Notes: generated by a model from the sequence alone, not told the origin. Shown: positions 9,041 to 17,988, numbered from the stretch's first letter. The stretch: DNA of 64,000 bases from Bacillus_BD sp963787345 (GCA_963787345.1 CAWBCW010000026.1:558001-622000), one strand, 5' to 3'. A program made the numbers and translations.

Positions 9041-10387
9041 GTGCAAATAACAACAAATGCGGAACAAATGGTTGAAAAAACAAAGTTTAATAAGTTCCAT
9101 GGGATGCTCCTTTTCTGGGGTGGCCTGCTGATGCTGTTTGATGGGTATGATTTAGTTGTCTATGGGGCAGTCGTTCCTACGATCATGGACGAATGGGGAA
9201 TTTCTGCTGTAGAGGCAGGAATGTATGGGAGTTATGCTTTATTTGGCATGATGTTTGGGGCGTTCATATTTGGAACGCTGGCAGATAAATTAGGACGGAA
9301 AAAGATTATTTTAATTTGTGTTGCCATCTTTAGTTTATTTATGTTTCTTGCTGGAATAGCTCCAACACCAGAGATATTTGGAATCTTTCGTTTTATTACT
9401 GGTTTAGGATTAGGCGGCATGATGCCGAATGTGATCGGTTTGATTAGTGAGTATTCTCCAAAGGGATTGCGAAGCCGTATGATTGCGACAATTATGGCCG
9501 GATACTCCATCGGCGGTGTTCTCGCTGCACTATTAAGTATGGTAATGATCTCACGTTTTGGCTGGGAATCGGTTTTCTTCATTGGTGCTCTTCCATTATT
9601 ATTCATACCATTTTTAGTAAAATCATTGCCGGACTCAGTTGGCACAATGATTACTAGAAATGATCATAAAGGAATACAAAAAGTTCTTGTTAAATTAAAT
9701 CGTAACTATAAGCCAACAGTAAATGAAGTTTTTGTATTAAATAAGCCAAAAGAAACATCATCACCAGTGAAGAATTTATTTACTGAAAAAAGAGCTCTTT
9801 TAACTGTGATGATCTGGTTAACCTATGGAATGTCACTGCTTATGCTCTATGGCTTAAATACATGGCTGCCTAAATTCATGAATGAAGCAGGATTTCCTCT
9901 TGGTTCAAGTCTAAGTTTCTTACTTGCGTTAAATGTGGGAGCTACAGTAGGTGCGATTCTGATGGGGTGGGTAGCTGACCGTTGGGGTGTTGGAAAAGCG
10001 TTGATTCTATTCTTTTTGATCGCCTTTGTTACGATTACCAGCCTTGGATTTGCAACAAATGTGGTTCTATTGTATGTATTAGTAGCGATTGCAGGAGCGG
10101 CAACAGTCGGAACTCAAAACCTTACACATTCTTATACATCTCAATTTTATCCAGTTACTATGCGCTCAACGGCACTAGGATGGGCATTAGGGGTTGGTAG
10201 AATTGGTGGAATACTAGGGCCGACAATCGGGGGTATTTTGCTAACATCAAGTTTAACTTTGCAGTTGAACTTCCTTATATTTGCGATTCCGGGGATCATT
10301 GCTGCATCAGCTGTTTTCATTGCTAATCAACAAGGTAAAAAGGTAATAATGACAATGGGACAGGACTTAGAAACGAAAGTGAATTAA
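9041..10387 (+). CDS. MFS transporter, aromatic acid:H+ symporter (AAHS) type
   Basis: The 448-residue protein has twelve membrane segments and the AAHS signature DGYDLVVYGAVVP in TM1, followed by the MFS loop motif GTLADKLGRKK and, in the second half, GWVADRWGVGK. Relatives such as PcaK and BenK import protocatechuate, benzoate or hydroxybenzoates with protons. The GTG start follows GGGGGAG. It stands alone, with its own upstream palindrome and a terminator behind it. It could feed the ring-cleavage genes at 47-49 kb, but nothing in the sequence links them directly. Confidence 0.9.
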   Translation: MQITTNAEQMVEKTKFNKFHGMLLFWGGLLMLFDGYDLVVYGAVVPTIMDEWGISAVEAGMYGSYALFGMMFGAFIFGTLADKLGRKKIILICVAIFSLFMFLAGIAPTPEIFGIFRFITGLGLGGMMPNVIGLISEYSPKGLRSRMIATIMAGYSIGGVLAALLSMVMISRFGWESVFFIGALPLLFIPFLVKSLPDSVGTMITRNDHKGIQKVLVKLNRNYKPTVNEVFVLNKPKETSSPVKNLFTEKRALLTVMIWLTYGMSLLMLYGLNTWLPKFMNEAGFPLGSSLSFLLALNVGATVGAILMGWVADRWGVGKALILFFLIAFVTITSLGFATNVVLLYVLVAIAGAATVGTQNLTHSYTSQFYPVTMRSTALGWALGVGRIGGILGPTIGGILLTSSLTLQLNFLIFAIPGIIAASAVFIANQQGKKVIMTMGQDLETKVN

Positions 10388-10420
10388 CCCCATTAAAGAG
10401 CGTGAAAAAACAAATAATAA

Positions 10421-10457
10421 GCCGTGCGAAACAAATATGTTTTCGTACGGTTTTTTT
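10421..10457 (+). terminator. Terminator after the MFS gene
   Basis: CCGTGCGAAAC pairs with GTTTTCGTACGG and is followed by seven T. Confidence 0.85.
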
Positions 10458-10589
10458 ATCGTAAGAATAATGTCTCTTCTTGTCGTTTTTCCGTTATAAT
10501 AAAGGTGAATTCCTTACACGATTAAAGTAATGATTGTAAGGAGAATAATCGTGACGAATAAGTATGTATCCCGTACGAGGAGGATTATG

Positions 10590-11687
10590 ATGAAAAAATA
10601 TTTAGTACTAAGTTTGGTCGCGCTCGTTTTGCTTTTATCTGGCTGTACATCAGATCAGGGGGAAAATCCGGATCACCAAAATCCAAATGAAGTACAGAAG
10701 GAACAAGCGAAGCAGGACAAACCCGAAAAACCAGTAGAACAAGAGGTAGAACAAGAGACGGAAACACCAAAAGAGTCTGAAAAAGAAACAATTACAATTT
10801 CGGATTATTATCCAATGGGAGAAAATGTTCGATATGTGTATGAAGGAATAGGAAATGAATATGCTTCTTACGATGTTTATCATGATTATGTTTCTGACCA
10901 TAAAGTACAGCAAAGAGTCAATAATGGCGGTACGGTACTGGCTCGGATCGTTGAAATAAAAGATGGCAAATTGATTAAAACTTTCTCGAGAGAGGAAACC
11001 TATTATCGCGAAAATCTTTTAGCCTCAGAAAATGGTGAAGAAGAAGTTCTGTTAATGGAACCATTAAAGACAGGAACTACTTGGAAGTTAACCGATTCAA
11101 GGGTTAGAACCATTACGAATCTATCAGCAGAAGTATCGACTCCATCAGGAAATTATCAAGCGATTGAGGTTAGTACAGAAGGACCTAATGGAAGAGCGCT
11201 TGATTATTATGCTCATGGGATTGGCCTTGTCAAATCAATATTTAGTTCAGAAGGGATGGAGGTTAGTTCATCTTTAAGTAAAATAGAAGAGAACGTTCCG
11301 CTTGTTCAAACAATTTCATTTTATTATCCAAATAATGATGATTACCGATTGGAAGTTGTAAATAAAGAAATCTCATTTCATACGAATGATATTACGAGAA
11401 AAGTATTAGAACAGGCTTATAAACCTGTATTAACTGAGAATACAAAAATTAATAGTTTGTATTTAAATCAAGACAATAATGTATATATTGACTTAAATGA
11501 AGCCTTTTTAACAGAAATGATCGCTGGTTCAGGGATGGAAGGGGCCATTGTACAAAGTATTGTCAATACCTTTGGCCATTATTATGGAGTCGAAAAAGTA
11601 TCCCTTACAATTGATAACGAGCCTTATTCATCAGGACATATAGAAATGGAAAAAGGTGAATTTTTTAATGTAACTCCTGTCGAATAG
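10590..11687 (+). CDS. GerMN-domain lipoprotein
   Basis: The 365-residue protein has a lipoprotein signal with LLLSGC (Cys19), a charged Glu/Lys/Gln linker (about 25-60), a central beta-rich region (about 65-230) starting YYPMGENVRYVYEG, and a C-terminal GerMN (spore-germination/sporulation) domain from about residue 235 with FYYPNNDDYRLEVV and NVYIDLNEAFL. GerMN domains occur in GerM and related envelope lipoproteins. GAGGAGG ends six bases before ATG 10590; ATG 10587 is the alternative. It would be anchored on the outer face of the membrane. It is transcribed alone. Confidence 0.82.
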   Translation: MKKYLVLSLVALVLLLSGCTSDQGENPDHQNPNEVQKEQAKQDKPEKPVEQEVEQETETPKESEKETITISDYYPMGENVRYVYEGIGNEYASYDVYHDYVSDHKVQQRVNNGGTVLARIVEIKDGKLIKTFSREETYYRENLLASENGEEEVLLMEPLKTGTTWKLTDSRVRTITNLSAEVSTPSGNYQAIEVSTEGPNGRALDYYAHGIGLVKSIFSSEGMEVSSSLSKIEENVPLVQTISFYYPNNDDYRLEVVNKEISFHTNDITRKVLEQAYKPVLTENTKINSLYLNQDNNVYIDLNEAFLTEMIAGSGMEGAIVQSIVNTFGHYYGVEKVSLTIDNEPYSSGHIEMEKGEFFNVTPVE

Positions 11688-11691
11688 GAAT

Positions 11692-11747
11692 AAAGGGTCG
11701 TTCCCAGTCTGCTAAAATGATTAACATAACTGGGGATGCCCTTTTTT
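11692..11747 (+). terminator. Terminator, GGTCAGTCC family variant
   Basis: AAAGGGTCGTTCCCAGT pairs imperfectly with ACTGGGGATGCCCTTT, followed by a T run. Confidence 0.75.
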
Positions 11748-12023
11748 GGGTTCTTCTAAAAGTTCCCGCTTTATTAACCGTTCACGCGTATGTCTTGAAG
11801 AAGAGACGATCTATTTGGAAGAAATAAAAGGAACTTCTAAAAAGGCCTTAAAAAAGAACCAACGTTTACCTCGAATTTACTAAATATTTAAAATGATATG
11901 TTTATTTTTGCGATATACTAATGGTGGGTCAGTTTCACTTTAATCAGAAAAGAAACTTTAACTATCTGAAAACGATTTTCTTTCATCAGTAAATAAAAAA
12001 TACTTAACGATAAGGAAGATTGT
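11748..12023 (+). other. Intergenic region with a possible ORF remnant
   Basis: A short open stretch ends at TAA near 11881 and includes LEEETIYLEEIKGTSKK, but it has no ribosome binding site and no recognisable family. The rest is AT-rich and should contain the promoter of the small operon that follows. Confidence 0.4.
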
Positions 12024-12110
12024 ATGAAAAAAACTTATTATTTACCAATGGCTGCTCTATTTATTGTTCTATTTTTGACAGGCATGTTCCATGGAGGACA
12101 AACCAATTAA
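12024..12110 (+). CDS. 28-residue single-span membrane microprotein
   Basis: ATG at 12024 follows AAGGAAG and encodes a 28-residue peptide starting MKKTYYLPMAALFIVLFL, i.e. two Lys then one hydrophobic span. It overlaps the next gene by 20 bases in another frame, which suggests translational coupling. It could be a genuine microprotein or the signal region of a gene now frameshifted into the 95-residue product; the second reading would make the pair one secreted protein. Confidence 0.45.
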   Translation: MKKTYYLPMAALFIVLFLTGMFHGGQTN

Positions 12111-12378
12111 GATTTTATCTGGATCTGAAAGTCAACTAGTAGAATTTGCCCAAATGCATGAGGATAAATGGGAGCAAGTAAAAGGTGAGATTCAAATCTT
12201 ATCGGATCCAGAAGTTCAAGAATTAGCCTGGAAAGAACATGGTTTTAGAACAGGATTAACTGGGATGGAAAATAATCCGGAGGATTTGGAAATGGAAGGC
12301 TTGCCAAAAACGATTCGATCGATTATTCCCATGCCGACATCAGAATTTATGGACAAAATTGTCAATGCATTAAAATAA
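12091..12378 (+). CDS. Hypothetical protein (95 aa) in the telA operon
   Basis: The product begins MEDKPIKILSGSESQLVEF and is soluble, acidic and probably mostly helical (QMHEDKWEQVKGEIQIL). I do not recognise the family. The start overlaps the upstream microprotein and has no good ribosome binding site of its own, so it probably depends on coupling or on a frameshift. It ends 22 bases before the TelA-family start, where XpaC-type genes commonly sit in bacilli, but it shows no similarity to XpaC that I can see. Confidence 0.5.
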   Translation: MEDKPIKILSGSESQLVEFAQMHEDKWEQVKGEIQILSDPEVQELAWKEHGFRTGLTGMENNPEDLEMEGLPKTIRSIIPMPTSEFMDKIVNALK

Positions 12379-12400
12379 TAAAACTCTGGAGGTGATCATG

Positions 12401-13495
12401 ATGGGAAATGCCGTTCAACCTAAAACAATGGACAATTTTGAAAACGAAACCATTATTGGGGCAGAGAATGAACAAAGAATAGGGCGAATGGTGGAGGAAA
12501 TGAACATAACAGATTCCACTTTTGTGATTGCCTATGGAGCCAAAATTTTAAAAGATATATCACGGTTTTCTGAAAAAGTCTTGAGCCATGTCACAATGAA
12601 TGATAGCCATGAAGTAGGAATAATCGTAACTGAGTTGATGATCCAGATTAAAGAAGTTGATGCGGATCAGTTAGTTCGAAAAGGGGGACATTCTTCTATT
12701 CCTATTATTGGCCGTTTATTTAATAAGGTAAAAAGGTTTATTGCTCAATATGATAAGGCAAGGATCCGAATTGAAAAAATTACCCGACAATTGGATAAGG
12801 CGCAAATACAATTAATCAAAGATATTACGATACTAGATGGATTATATGAAAAAAATAAAAAGTATTTTCAAGAATTAAATTTGTATATCGAAGCAGGAAA
12901 GATAAAAGTGAAGGAAATTCGTGCGGTCATGATTCCTTCCTTACAGGAAAAGGCGAAAGTTACGAACGATCCTCAAGTTCTTCAAGAATTAAACGAATTG
13001 ACACAGTTTGTCGATCGCTTTGAAAAGAAGATCCACAATTTACAATTAAGTAGAGCGATCACGCTCCAATCGGTACCACAAATTAGAATGATTCAAAATC
13101 ATAATCATATGTTGGCTGAAAAAATTCAAAGCTCGATTTTACAAACGATTCCATTGTGGAAGCAGCAATTGGTCATTGCCCTCACACTTGCTCGTCAACA
13201 AAATGCACTAAAAATTCAAAATGAAGTGACAGAGCCAACGAATGATTTGTTGTTGAAAAACTCAGAGTTAGTCAAAAAAGGATCATTAGCACTCGCTCGT
13301 GAAAATGAAAAAGGAATCGTAGAAGTCGAAACTTTAAAAATAATCCAGGCCAATTTACTCCAGGTCCTAGAAGAAACCTTACATATCCAAACCGCAGGAA
13401 AAAGAAATAGAGAAGATGCTTATGCAGAACTACAACAAATGGAAAAAGAATTAAAGGCAACAATCGAAGGGATAGTTAGTAAAAATAGAATGTAA
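12401..13495 (+). CDS. TelA/YaaN family (toxic anion resistance) protein
   Basis: The 364-residue protein matches the TelA family: a cytoplasmic, all-helical, coiled-coil protein with the family core VRKGGHSSIPIIGRLFNKVKRF near residue 90 and QRAITLQ-type helices later (LQLSRAITLQSVPQIRMIQNH). The family is linked to tellurite and antimicrobial-peptide tolerance, with unknown biochemistry. ATG 12401 lies eight bases after GGAGG; ATG 12398 is an alternative. It is the last gene of a three-gene unit; no clear terminator follows. Confidence 0.88.
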   Translation: MGNAVQPKTMDNFENETIIGAENEQRIGRMVEEMNITDSTFVIAYGAKILKDISRFSEKVLSHVTMNDSHEVGIIVTELMIQIKEVDADQLVRKGGHSSIPIIGRLFNKVKRFIAQYDKARIRIEKITRQLDKAQIQLIKDITILDGLYEKNKKYFQELNLYIEAGKIKVKEIRAVMIPSLQEKAKVTNDPQVLQELNELTQFVDRFEKKIHNLQLSRAITLQSVPQIRMIQNHNHMLAEKIQSSILQTIPLWKQQLVIALTLARQQNALKIQNEVTEPTNDLLLKNSELVKKGSLALARENEKGIVEVETLKIIQANLLQVLEETLHIQTAGKRNREDAYAELQQMEKELKATIEGIVSKNRM

Positions 13496-13578
13496 AAAAG
13501 GGGAGAGACTATCCTAAAAAAACAAAATCTATCAATAAAAGGTATTTTTGGGAGGAGGGAATCAGGTTGTTAGAATCA

Positions 13579-13587
13579 TGATATAAT
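13579..13587 (+). promoter_or_regulatory. Extended -10 promoter of the rsgA-type leader
   Basis: TGATATAAT is a perfect TG-N-TATAAT extended -10. No good -35 box lies 16-18 bp upstream, as is usual for this promoter class. Transcription would start near 13594, 21 bases before the leader ORF. Confidence 0.6.
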
Positions 13588-13614
13588 GAGGCTTAGAAGG
13601 GAGATGTTGTTATT

Positions 13615-13671
13615 ATGTATATCATCCAAAACGTTGAGATTGTAATAAATGGGGAGGTATGTGCAAGATAA
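13615..13671 (+). CDS. 18-residue leader peptide ORF
   Basis: ATG at 13615, about ten bases after AAGGGAG, opens an 18-codon ORF (MYIIQNVEIVINGEVCAR). Its last codons, GGG GAG GTA TGT GCA, form one strand of the hairpins described next, so translating it would change the RNA fold. It may be a regulatory leader rather than a functional peptide. Confidence 0.5.
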   Translation: MYIIQNVEIVINGEVCAR

Positions 13672-13718
13672 GTTCATGCATAAAGCCTCCCAAAAGTTAT
13701 AATCAAAACTTTAGGAGG
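13652..13718 (+). promoter_or_regulatory. Alternative hairpins controlling the RsgA-type gene
   Basis: Strand 1 (GGGAGG, 13652-13657, inside the leader ORF) can pair with strand 2 (CCTCCC, 13686-13691), supported by TGCA/TGCA inside. Strand 2 can instead pair with strand 3: CCTCC with the ribosome binding site GGAGG (13714-13718) plus AAAGTT with AACTTT. The two pairings exclude each other. With 1:2 formed the binding site is free; with 2:3 it is hidden. This is the arrangement of a translational attenuator. Seen in sequence; the function is inferred. Confidence 0.6.
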
Positions 13719-13726
13719 AAATAAAG

Positions 13727-14812
13727 TTGAATACGATTAATATGAAAAATCTAGGACTTACTGACAAGTTTATTCAGGAGTCTAAACAATATAGTGCCCT
13801 TATTATTGGTCGAGTTTCATCACAATCTAAAAGCCTATATAAGGTGATTACGGAAAATGGTGAGATTAAAGCTGAGACATCAGGAAAATTTCAATACAGT
13901 GTAAAAGACGTTTCTGAATTTCCAGCTGTTGGTGACTTTGTGATGCTTGATCGGATGGACAACTCCCAAGGAAATAGCATTATTCATCATGTACTAACAC
14001 GGAAAAGTGCTTTTGCTCGAAAAGTAGCAGGAACAAAAAAGGACTTGCAAGTGGTTGCTACAAATATTGATACCGTCTTTATTTGCATGTCTCTGAATAA
14101 TGATTTTAATCTTCGTAGACTAGAGCGTTATCTCTCTATCGCTTGGGATAGCGGTGCAATTCCAGTTATCGTCCTAACAAAATCAGATTTATGTACAGAA
14201 ATTGAGAAAAGACTTAACGAAGTATCTTTAGTTGCCATAGGTATAGATGTGCATGTTACGACAAGCACGATTGACGATGGATATCAATCATTAAAAAAGT
14301 ATCTTTCAAACGGTCAGTCCGTTGCATTTATCGGCTCATCTGGTGTTGGAAAATCAACTTTAATTAATCGTCTTCTTGGTCAAAATGTATTAGATACGAG
14401 TGAAATAAGAAGCGATGATAAAGGAAGACATACCACGACAAGACGTGAACTAATCATGTTGCCCGATTCTGGTGTAATGATTGACACTCCGGGTATGCGT
14501 GAACTCGGTATCGTACGTGCTGATCTGTCAAAATCCTTTGCTGATATCGATGAACTTGCAACTCAATGTAAATTCACTGACTGTAGTCACGGAAATGAGC
14601 CAAAGTGTGCCGTGCAAAAGGCCATTAAGGATGGAATTTTGTCCATTGAAAGGCTAGAAAGCTATCGAAAACTAATAAAAGAAACAAAGTATGAAGGCTT
14701 GAATTCTAAAATGATCGAAAAAGAAAAGCTAAACAACATGTTTAGTGAAATAGGCGGCATGAAAAATGCAAGGAAGTTCTTAAATGAGCAAAAAAAGGTG
14801 AAACGTAGATAA
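13727..14812 (+). CDS. rsgA: RsgA-type circularly permuted ribosome GTPase
   Basis: The 361-residue protein has an N-terminal OB-fold, then the circularly permuted GTPase motifs in RsgA order: TKSD (G4, about residue 150), GSSGVGKST (G1, about 202), DTPGMREL (G3, about 252), and a Cys/His zinc cluster C-x4-C-x-H-x5-C (CKFTDCSHGNEPKC). RsgA helps mature the 30S ribosomal subunit. TTG 13727 follows GGAGG. Length and the N-terminal extension (MNTINMKNLGL) suggest a second, YloQ-like paralogue rather than the housekeeping gene, which normally lies beside ribosomal/PASTA-kinase genes. The leader before it suggests control at translation. Confidence 0.88.
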   Translation: MNTINMKNLGLTDKFIQESKQYSALIIGRVSSQSKSLYKVITENGEIKAETSGKFQYSVKDVSEFPAVGDFVMLDRMDNSQGNSIIHHVLTRKSAFARKVAGTKKDLQVVATNIDTVFICMSLNNDFNLRRLERYLSIAWDSGAIPVIVLTKSDLCTEIEKRLNEVSLVAIGIDVHVTTSTIDDGYQSLKKYLSNGQSVAFIGSSGVGKSTLINRLLGQNVLDTSEIRSDDKGRHTTTRRELIMLPDSGVMIDTPGMRELGIVRADLSKSFADIDELATQCKFTDCSHGNEPKCAVQKAIKDGILSIERLESYRKLIKETKYEGLNSKMIEKEKLNNMFSEIGGMKNARKFLNEQKKVKRR

Positions 14813-14824
14813 AACTGCGGAAAC

Positions 14825-14879
14825 AAGGTCGGTCCACATTCTGCTAAAGTAGTAATATAGCAGGGACTGACCCTTTTTA
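14825..14879 (+). terminator. Terminator, GGTCAGTCC family
   Basis: AAGGTCGGTCC with CTGCTA pairs with TAGCAG and GGGACTGACCCTT, followed by TTT. Confidence 0.75.
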
Positions 14880-14897
14880 TTAGGATAATGAAAAAAG

Positions 14898-16046
14898 TTA
14901 GTTTATGGTTTCTACTGCTTTTTTAACCGGAAACCAACCTTCTACTTCTAAAATTAATTTCCACAATGGTGTCGGGATGACTGCTTTTTGTTGGTCATTC
15001 TCTGTTAAGTAAGGGGTAATGGTGTCCTCCTCACCGTTCCTAGTTTTCTCAACCCAATGGGGGTCAACGACGATTGCTCGTCCAATTGCAGCAAAATCTG
15101 TTTTTCCTTTTTCTAAGACAAGTGCGGCATCATCAGGCGTGTGAATGCTGCCAACACCAATAACTGGTACGCGTCCGTTCACATATTCGGCAATTAATTC
15201 TGTACGTGATTTCTCACTTTCGATGCCGCGGCGTGGTTTTGCCCAAGCATTTGTCGTTGCGATATGAAGGTAATCAAGATCTGCCTTAATTAAGTCATTA
15301 ATAAAAGCGAATGTTTCTTTCATCGTGATTCCAGGTGTTTCTGGTTCTTCTGGTGAAAAACGATAACCGATTAAGAACGGTTTTGTTGCATGTTCTTTAA
15401 CAACCTTTTTAACTTCATTGATTAATTTTAGGGCAAATAAATGACGATTCTCAAACTCATCTGTTCTCTGATTGGAATGGGGTGAAACAAATTGCTGGAG
15501 TAGATAACCAGTGGCTCCGTGCAATTCTACGCCATCAAAACCTGCTTCAATCGTTCGGCGTGTGGCTTCACCGAAATCGTTAATGATTTCATACACTTCT
15601 TCCGTTGTTAATGCTCTTGGTGTTCGATCAACACTATAAAATCCGCGATCTCCAAGGGGAACAACAGCACTGGCACTGACGGTTTCGCCATTTGGAATCA
15701 GTCTAGGGACAGCTAGACGACCGCCATGGTAAAGTTGAACAACGCCTTTTGCGCCACCCTCATGGATCACATTAGCCAATTTTGTAAGACCTTCAATCGT
15801 CCCATCATGATCAATGCCCATCTGGCCATCGAAACCTTTTCCATTTTTAGAAACATAGGCACAAGCGGTAATGATTGTTCCGACCCCATTGGCACGTTCT
15901 TTATAGTAATTCAGCTCTTCTTGTGAAACATAATCATTTTCATCTGCAGAGAAAGTAGTCATCGGTGCCATCATCAGACGGTTTCTTACATGGACACCAC
16001 TTTTAAAAGTAAACTCTTTAAATAAATTTTCGTAGTTGCTCTTCAT
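14898..16046 (-). CDS. NADH:flavin oxidoreductase (old yellow enzyme family)
   Basis: The 382-residue protein is an OYE-type FMN TIM barrel: NRLMMAPMTTFSAD at the N-terminus, the HGGR loop (LYHGGRLAVP), GVELHGATGYLLQQFVSPHSNQRTD in the middle, and the phosphate-binding end GVGSIHTPDDA and IGRAIVVDPHW. The family reduces activated C=C bonds or nitro groups. ATG 16046 is preferred because GGAGG lies nine bases upstream; ATG 16055 touches the binding site. The gene lies five bases downstream of the IclR gene stop, so the regulator and enzyme form one operon. Confidence 0.88.
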   Translation of the reverse strand: MKSNYENLFKEFTFKSGVHVRNRLMMAPMTTFSADENDYVSQEELNYYKERANGVGTIITACAYVSKNGKGFDGQMGIDHDGTIEGLTKLANVIHEGGAKGVVQLYHGGRLAVPRLIPNGETVSASAVVPLGDRGFYSVDRTPRALTTEEVYEIINDFGEATRRTIEAGFDGVELHGATGYLLQQFVSPHSNQRTDEFENRHLFALKLINEVKKVVKEHATKPFLIGYRFSPEEPETPGITMKETFAFINDLIKADLDYLHIATTNAWAKPRRGIESEKSRTELIAEYVNGRVPVIGVGSIHTPDDAALVLEKGKTDFAAIGRAIVVDPHWVEKTRNGEEDTITPYLTENDQQKAVIPTPLWKLILEVEGWFPVKKAVETIN

Positions 16047-16051
16047 GTTGT

Positions 16052-16825
16052 TCATCCTCCGTTGTAGTCATCAAACTTCTTCTCTAAGGCTTCTATCTCT
16101 TGCGTAACCGCTTTGCATCCTATATTTAGCTTTGCGGTTATTTGTTTTATATTGCTTCGTGAAATCTGTTCGGCCGGTGCTGCAATTGCTAATGCCGCAA
16201 TCACTTTGTTTTTGCGAAATACGGGTACTGCTATACAGCGGATGCCAACAATTCGTTCCTCATCATCAAAAGCATAACCATCTTGACGAATCGCCTTTAA
16301 ATGATAACGAAAAAGCTGGGTGTCCTGAAATGTATTAGTTGTTGCTGGTTCAAGTGACATCTTATCAAGTAAATGATTTAATTCCTCTTCGTCTAAATGA
16401 GCCAGAATGACTTTACCCAGAGCAGATTGATGCAGTCTTGAGCGATTCCCCAACTCTTCGTCTGCTGAGCGCTGGAATGGAGCATGTAATACTTGAGTCA
16501 TGACAAGATCGGTACCATCCATTTTTCCTAGGTAAGTACTCATTTGTAATGTATCTGCTACTCCATAAATCGAACGTAATGAGGCCCAATCCTTCGTAGC
16601 ACGATCATCAGAATCTTCACGATATAACTTTGGATTGAAAAAATATTGCGTTTGAATTTTATAGATATAATTCATTTCTTCTAATGTTGTTAAAAATCGA
16701 AAGGCCGTAGACTTACTAAAATCGAGTTCTTTCATTACTTCTGTTAGAGTAATCCCCTGATGTTGTCTGACCAACTCTAACACGAGTAACCCTTTTTTTA
16801 ATGTTGATACAGAGTTTTGCGCCAT
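16052..16825 (-). CDS. IclR-family transcriptional regulator
   Basis: The 257-residue protein has an N-terminal winged helix (about 8-65; GITLTEVMKELDFSKSTAFRFL) and the IclR effector domain (about 80-250) with SALGKVILAHL and GIRCIAVPVF. GAGGTGAG precedes the ATG. It is transcribed with the OYE gene and diverges from an aldo/keto reductase gene; the intergenic palindrome AGTTTCA-N5-TGAAACT is its likely site. Effector unknown, probably an aromatic or carbonyl compound. Confidence 0.88.
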   Translation of the reverse strand: MAQNSVSTLKKGLLVLELVRQHQGITLTEVMKELDFSKSTAFRFLTTLEEMNYIYKIQTQYFFNPKLYREDSDDRATKDWASLRSIYGVADTLQMSTYLGKMDGTDLVMTQVLHAPFQRSADEELGNRSRLHQSALGKVILAHLDEEELNHLLDKMSLEPATTNTFQDTQLFRYHLKAIRQDGYAFDDEERIVGIRCIAVPVFRKNKVIAALAIAAPAEQISRSNIKQITAKLNIGCKAVTQEIEALEKKFDDYNGG

Positions 16826-16888
16826 CTGCTCACCTCGTCTATAAATAAGTATAGAGGTTTTTGATTTTGTTACAAAATAAACTATAAA

Positions 16889-16907
16889 AGTTTCATTATT
16901 TGAAACT
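16889..16907. promoter_or_regulatory. Candidate IclR operator in a divergent promoter region
   Basis: AGTTTCA and TGAAACT form a perfect 7-bp inverted repeat with a 5-bp spacer, similar in form to known IclR-family sites. A smaller repeat TTTTGT-T-ACAAAA lies at 16865-16877. Confidence 0.5.
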
Positions 16908-16978
16908 TCATCAAGGAATTTGAAGGTTTCGTTTTAAAGCGGTATGTTAAAGCTAATGGAATGTTAGGGGGAAAAAAC

Positions 16979-17917
16979 ATGAAATATACAAAATTAAAAA
17001 AATCAAATATTGAAGTATCAGTGATTGGACTTGGTACAAATGCCGTGGGCGGACATAATTTATTTGAGGATTTGAACGAGCAGGATGGAAAGGAATTGGT
17101 AAGGGAAGCTCTTAACAATGGGGTCACATTCATTGATACAGCTGATATTTATGGTCCCGGTCGCTCTGAAGAATTAGTTGGAGAAGTATTAAAAGAATTT
17201 AAACGGGATGATTTTGTCATTGCAACGAAGGGAGCGCAACGTTGGTTTAATGGTTCTATTAAAACCGATAATCGTCCCCAATACTTAAGAGAAGCAGCTG
17301 AAAAGAGTCTGCAAAGATTACAATTAGACTATGTAGACCTGTATTATTTACACTTTCCAGATAATGAAATCCCTTTTGCAGACTCAATTGGTGAATTGGC
17401 TCGTTTAAAAGAAGAAGGGAAAATTCGTTCAATTGGAATTTCAAATGTATCACTCCAGCAGTTAAAAGAGGCAAATGCTCATGGGGATATTTCGGTCTTA
17501 CAATCACCTTACAATATGTTAGATCGATCAGCCCAAGCAGAATTGTTACCATATTGTGTAGAAAATAATATTTCCTTTATTCCATACGGTCCATTAGCAT
17601 TTGGATTACTTGGCGGAGGATTTACTAAAGACTTTAAGTTAGATGCACAAGATTGGCGCAATTCGATACCATTATTCAAAGATGAACAATTCCAGCAAAC
17701 AATGGATAAAGTAGATAAATTAAAGGAAGTTGCCACTCAAAAGGAAACATCACTTCCTAACTTAGCGCTAGCGTGGTTGCTCTCTCAAGAAGGTGTCGAT
17801 GCAGTCATTCCAGGGGGAAAACGAAAAGAGCGTATCCGTGAAAACGTACTAGCCGCTGACATTCAATTATCAAAAGAAGAATTAAATGCAATTAATGATA
17901 TTCTTAGTGGAAATTAA
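16979..17917 (+). CDS. Aldo/keto reductase
   Basis: The 312-residue protein is an NADPH-dependent aldo/keto reductase TIM barrel. Catalytic residues are recognisable: Asp in FIDTADIYGPGRSEELVG (D and Y), Lys in VIATKGAQ, and His in YYLHFPDNE; the cofactor end is VDAVIPGGKRKERI. ATG 16979 follows GGGGG by eight bases; an upstream in-frame ATG at 16961 overlaps that site and is unlikely. It diverges from the IclR-OYE operon and may share its operator. Confidence 0.9.
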   Translation: MKYTKLKKSNIEVSVIGLGTNAVGGHNLFEDLNEQDGKELVREALNNGVTFIDTADIYGPGRSEELVGEVLKEFKRDDFVIATKGAQRWFNGSIKTDNRPQYLREAAEKSLQRLQLDYVDLYYLHFPDNEIPFADSIGELARLKEEGKIRSIGISNVSLQQLKEANAHGDISVLQSPYNMLDRSAQAELLPYCVENNISFIPYGPLAFGLLGGGFTKDFKLDAQDWRNSIPLFKDEQFQQTMDKVDKLKEVATQKETSLPNLALAWLLSQEGVDAVIPGGKRKERIRENVLAADIQLSKEELNAINDILSGN

Positions 17918-17925
17918 GAAACGTG

Positions 17926-17968
17926 AAAAAGGTTGTTCCTAAAGCTTTATTTTAGGGACAACCTTTTA
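17926..17968. terminator. Bidirectional terminator between convergent genes
   Basis: AAAAGGTTGTTCCTAAA pairs with TTTAGGGACAACCTTTT. Confidence 0.8.
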
Positions 17969-17988
17969 ATTGTTAATGACAAATAGAT

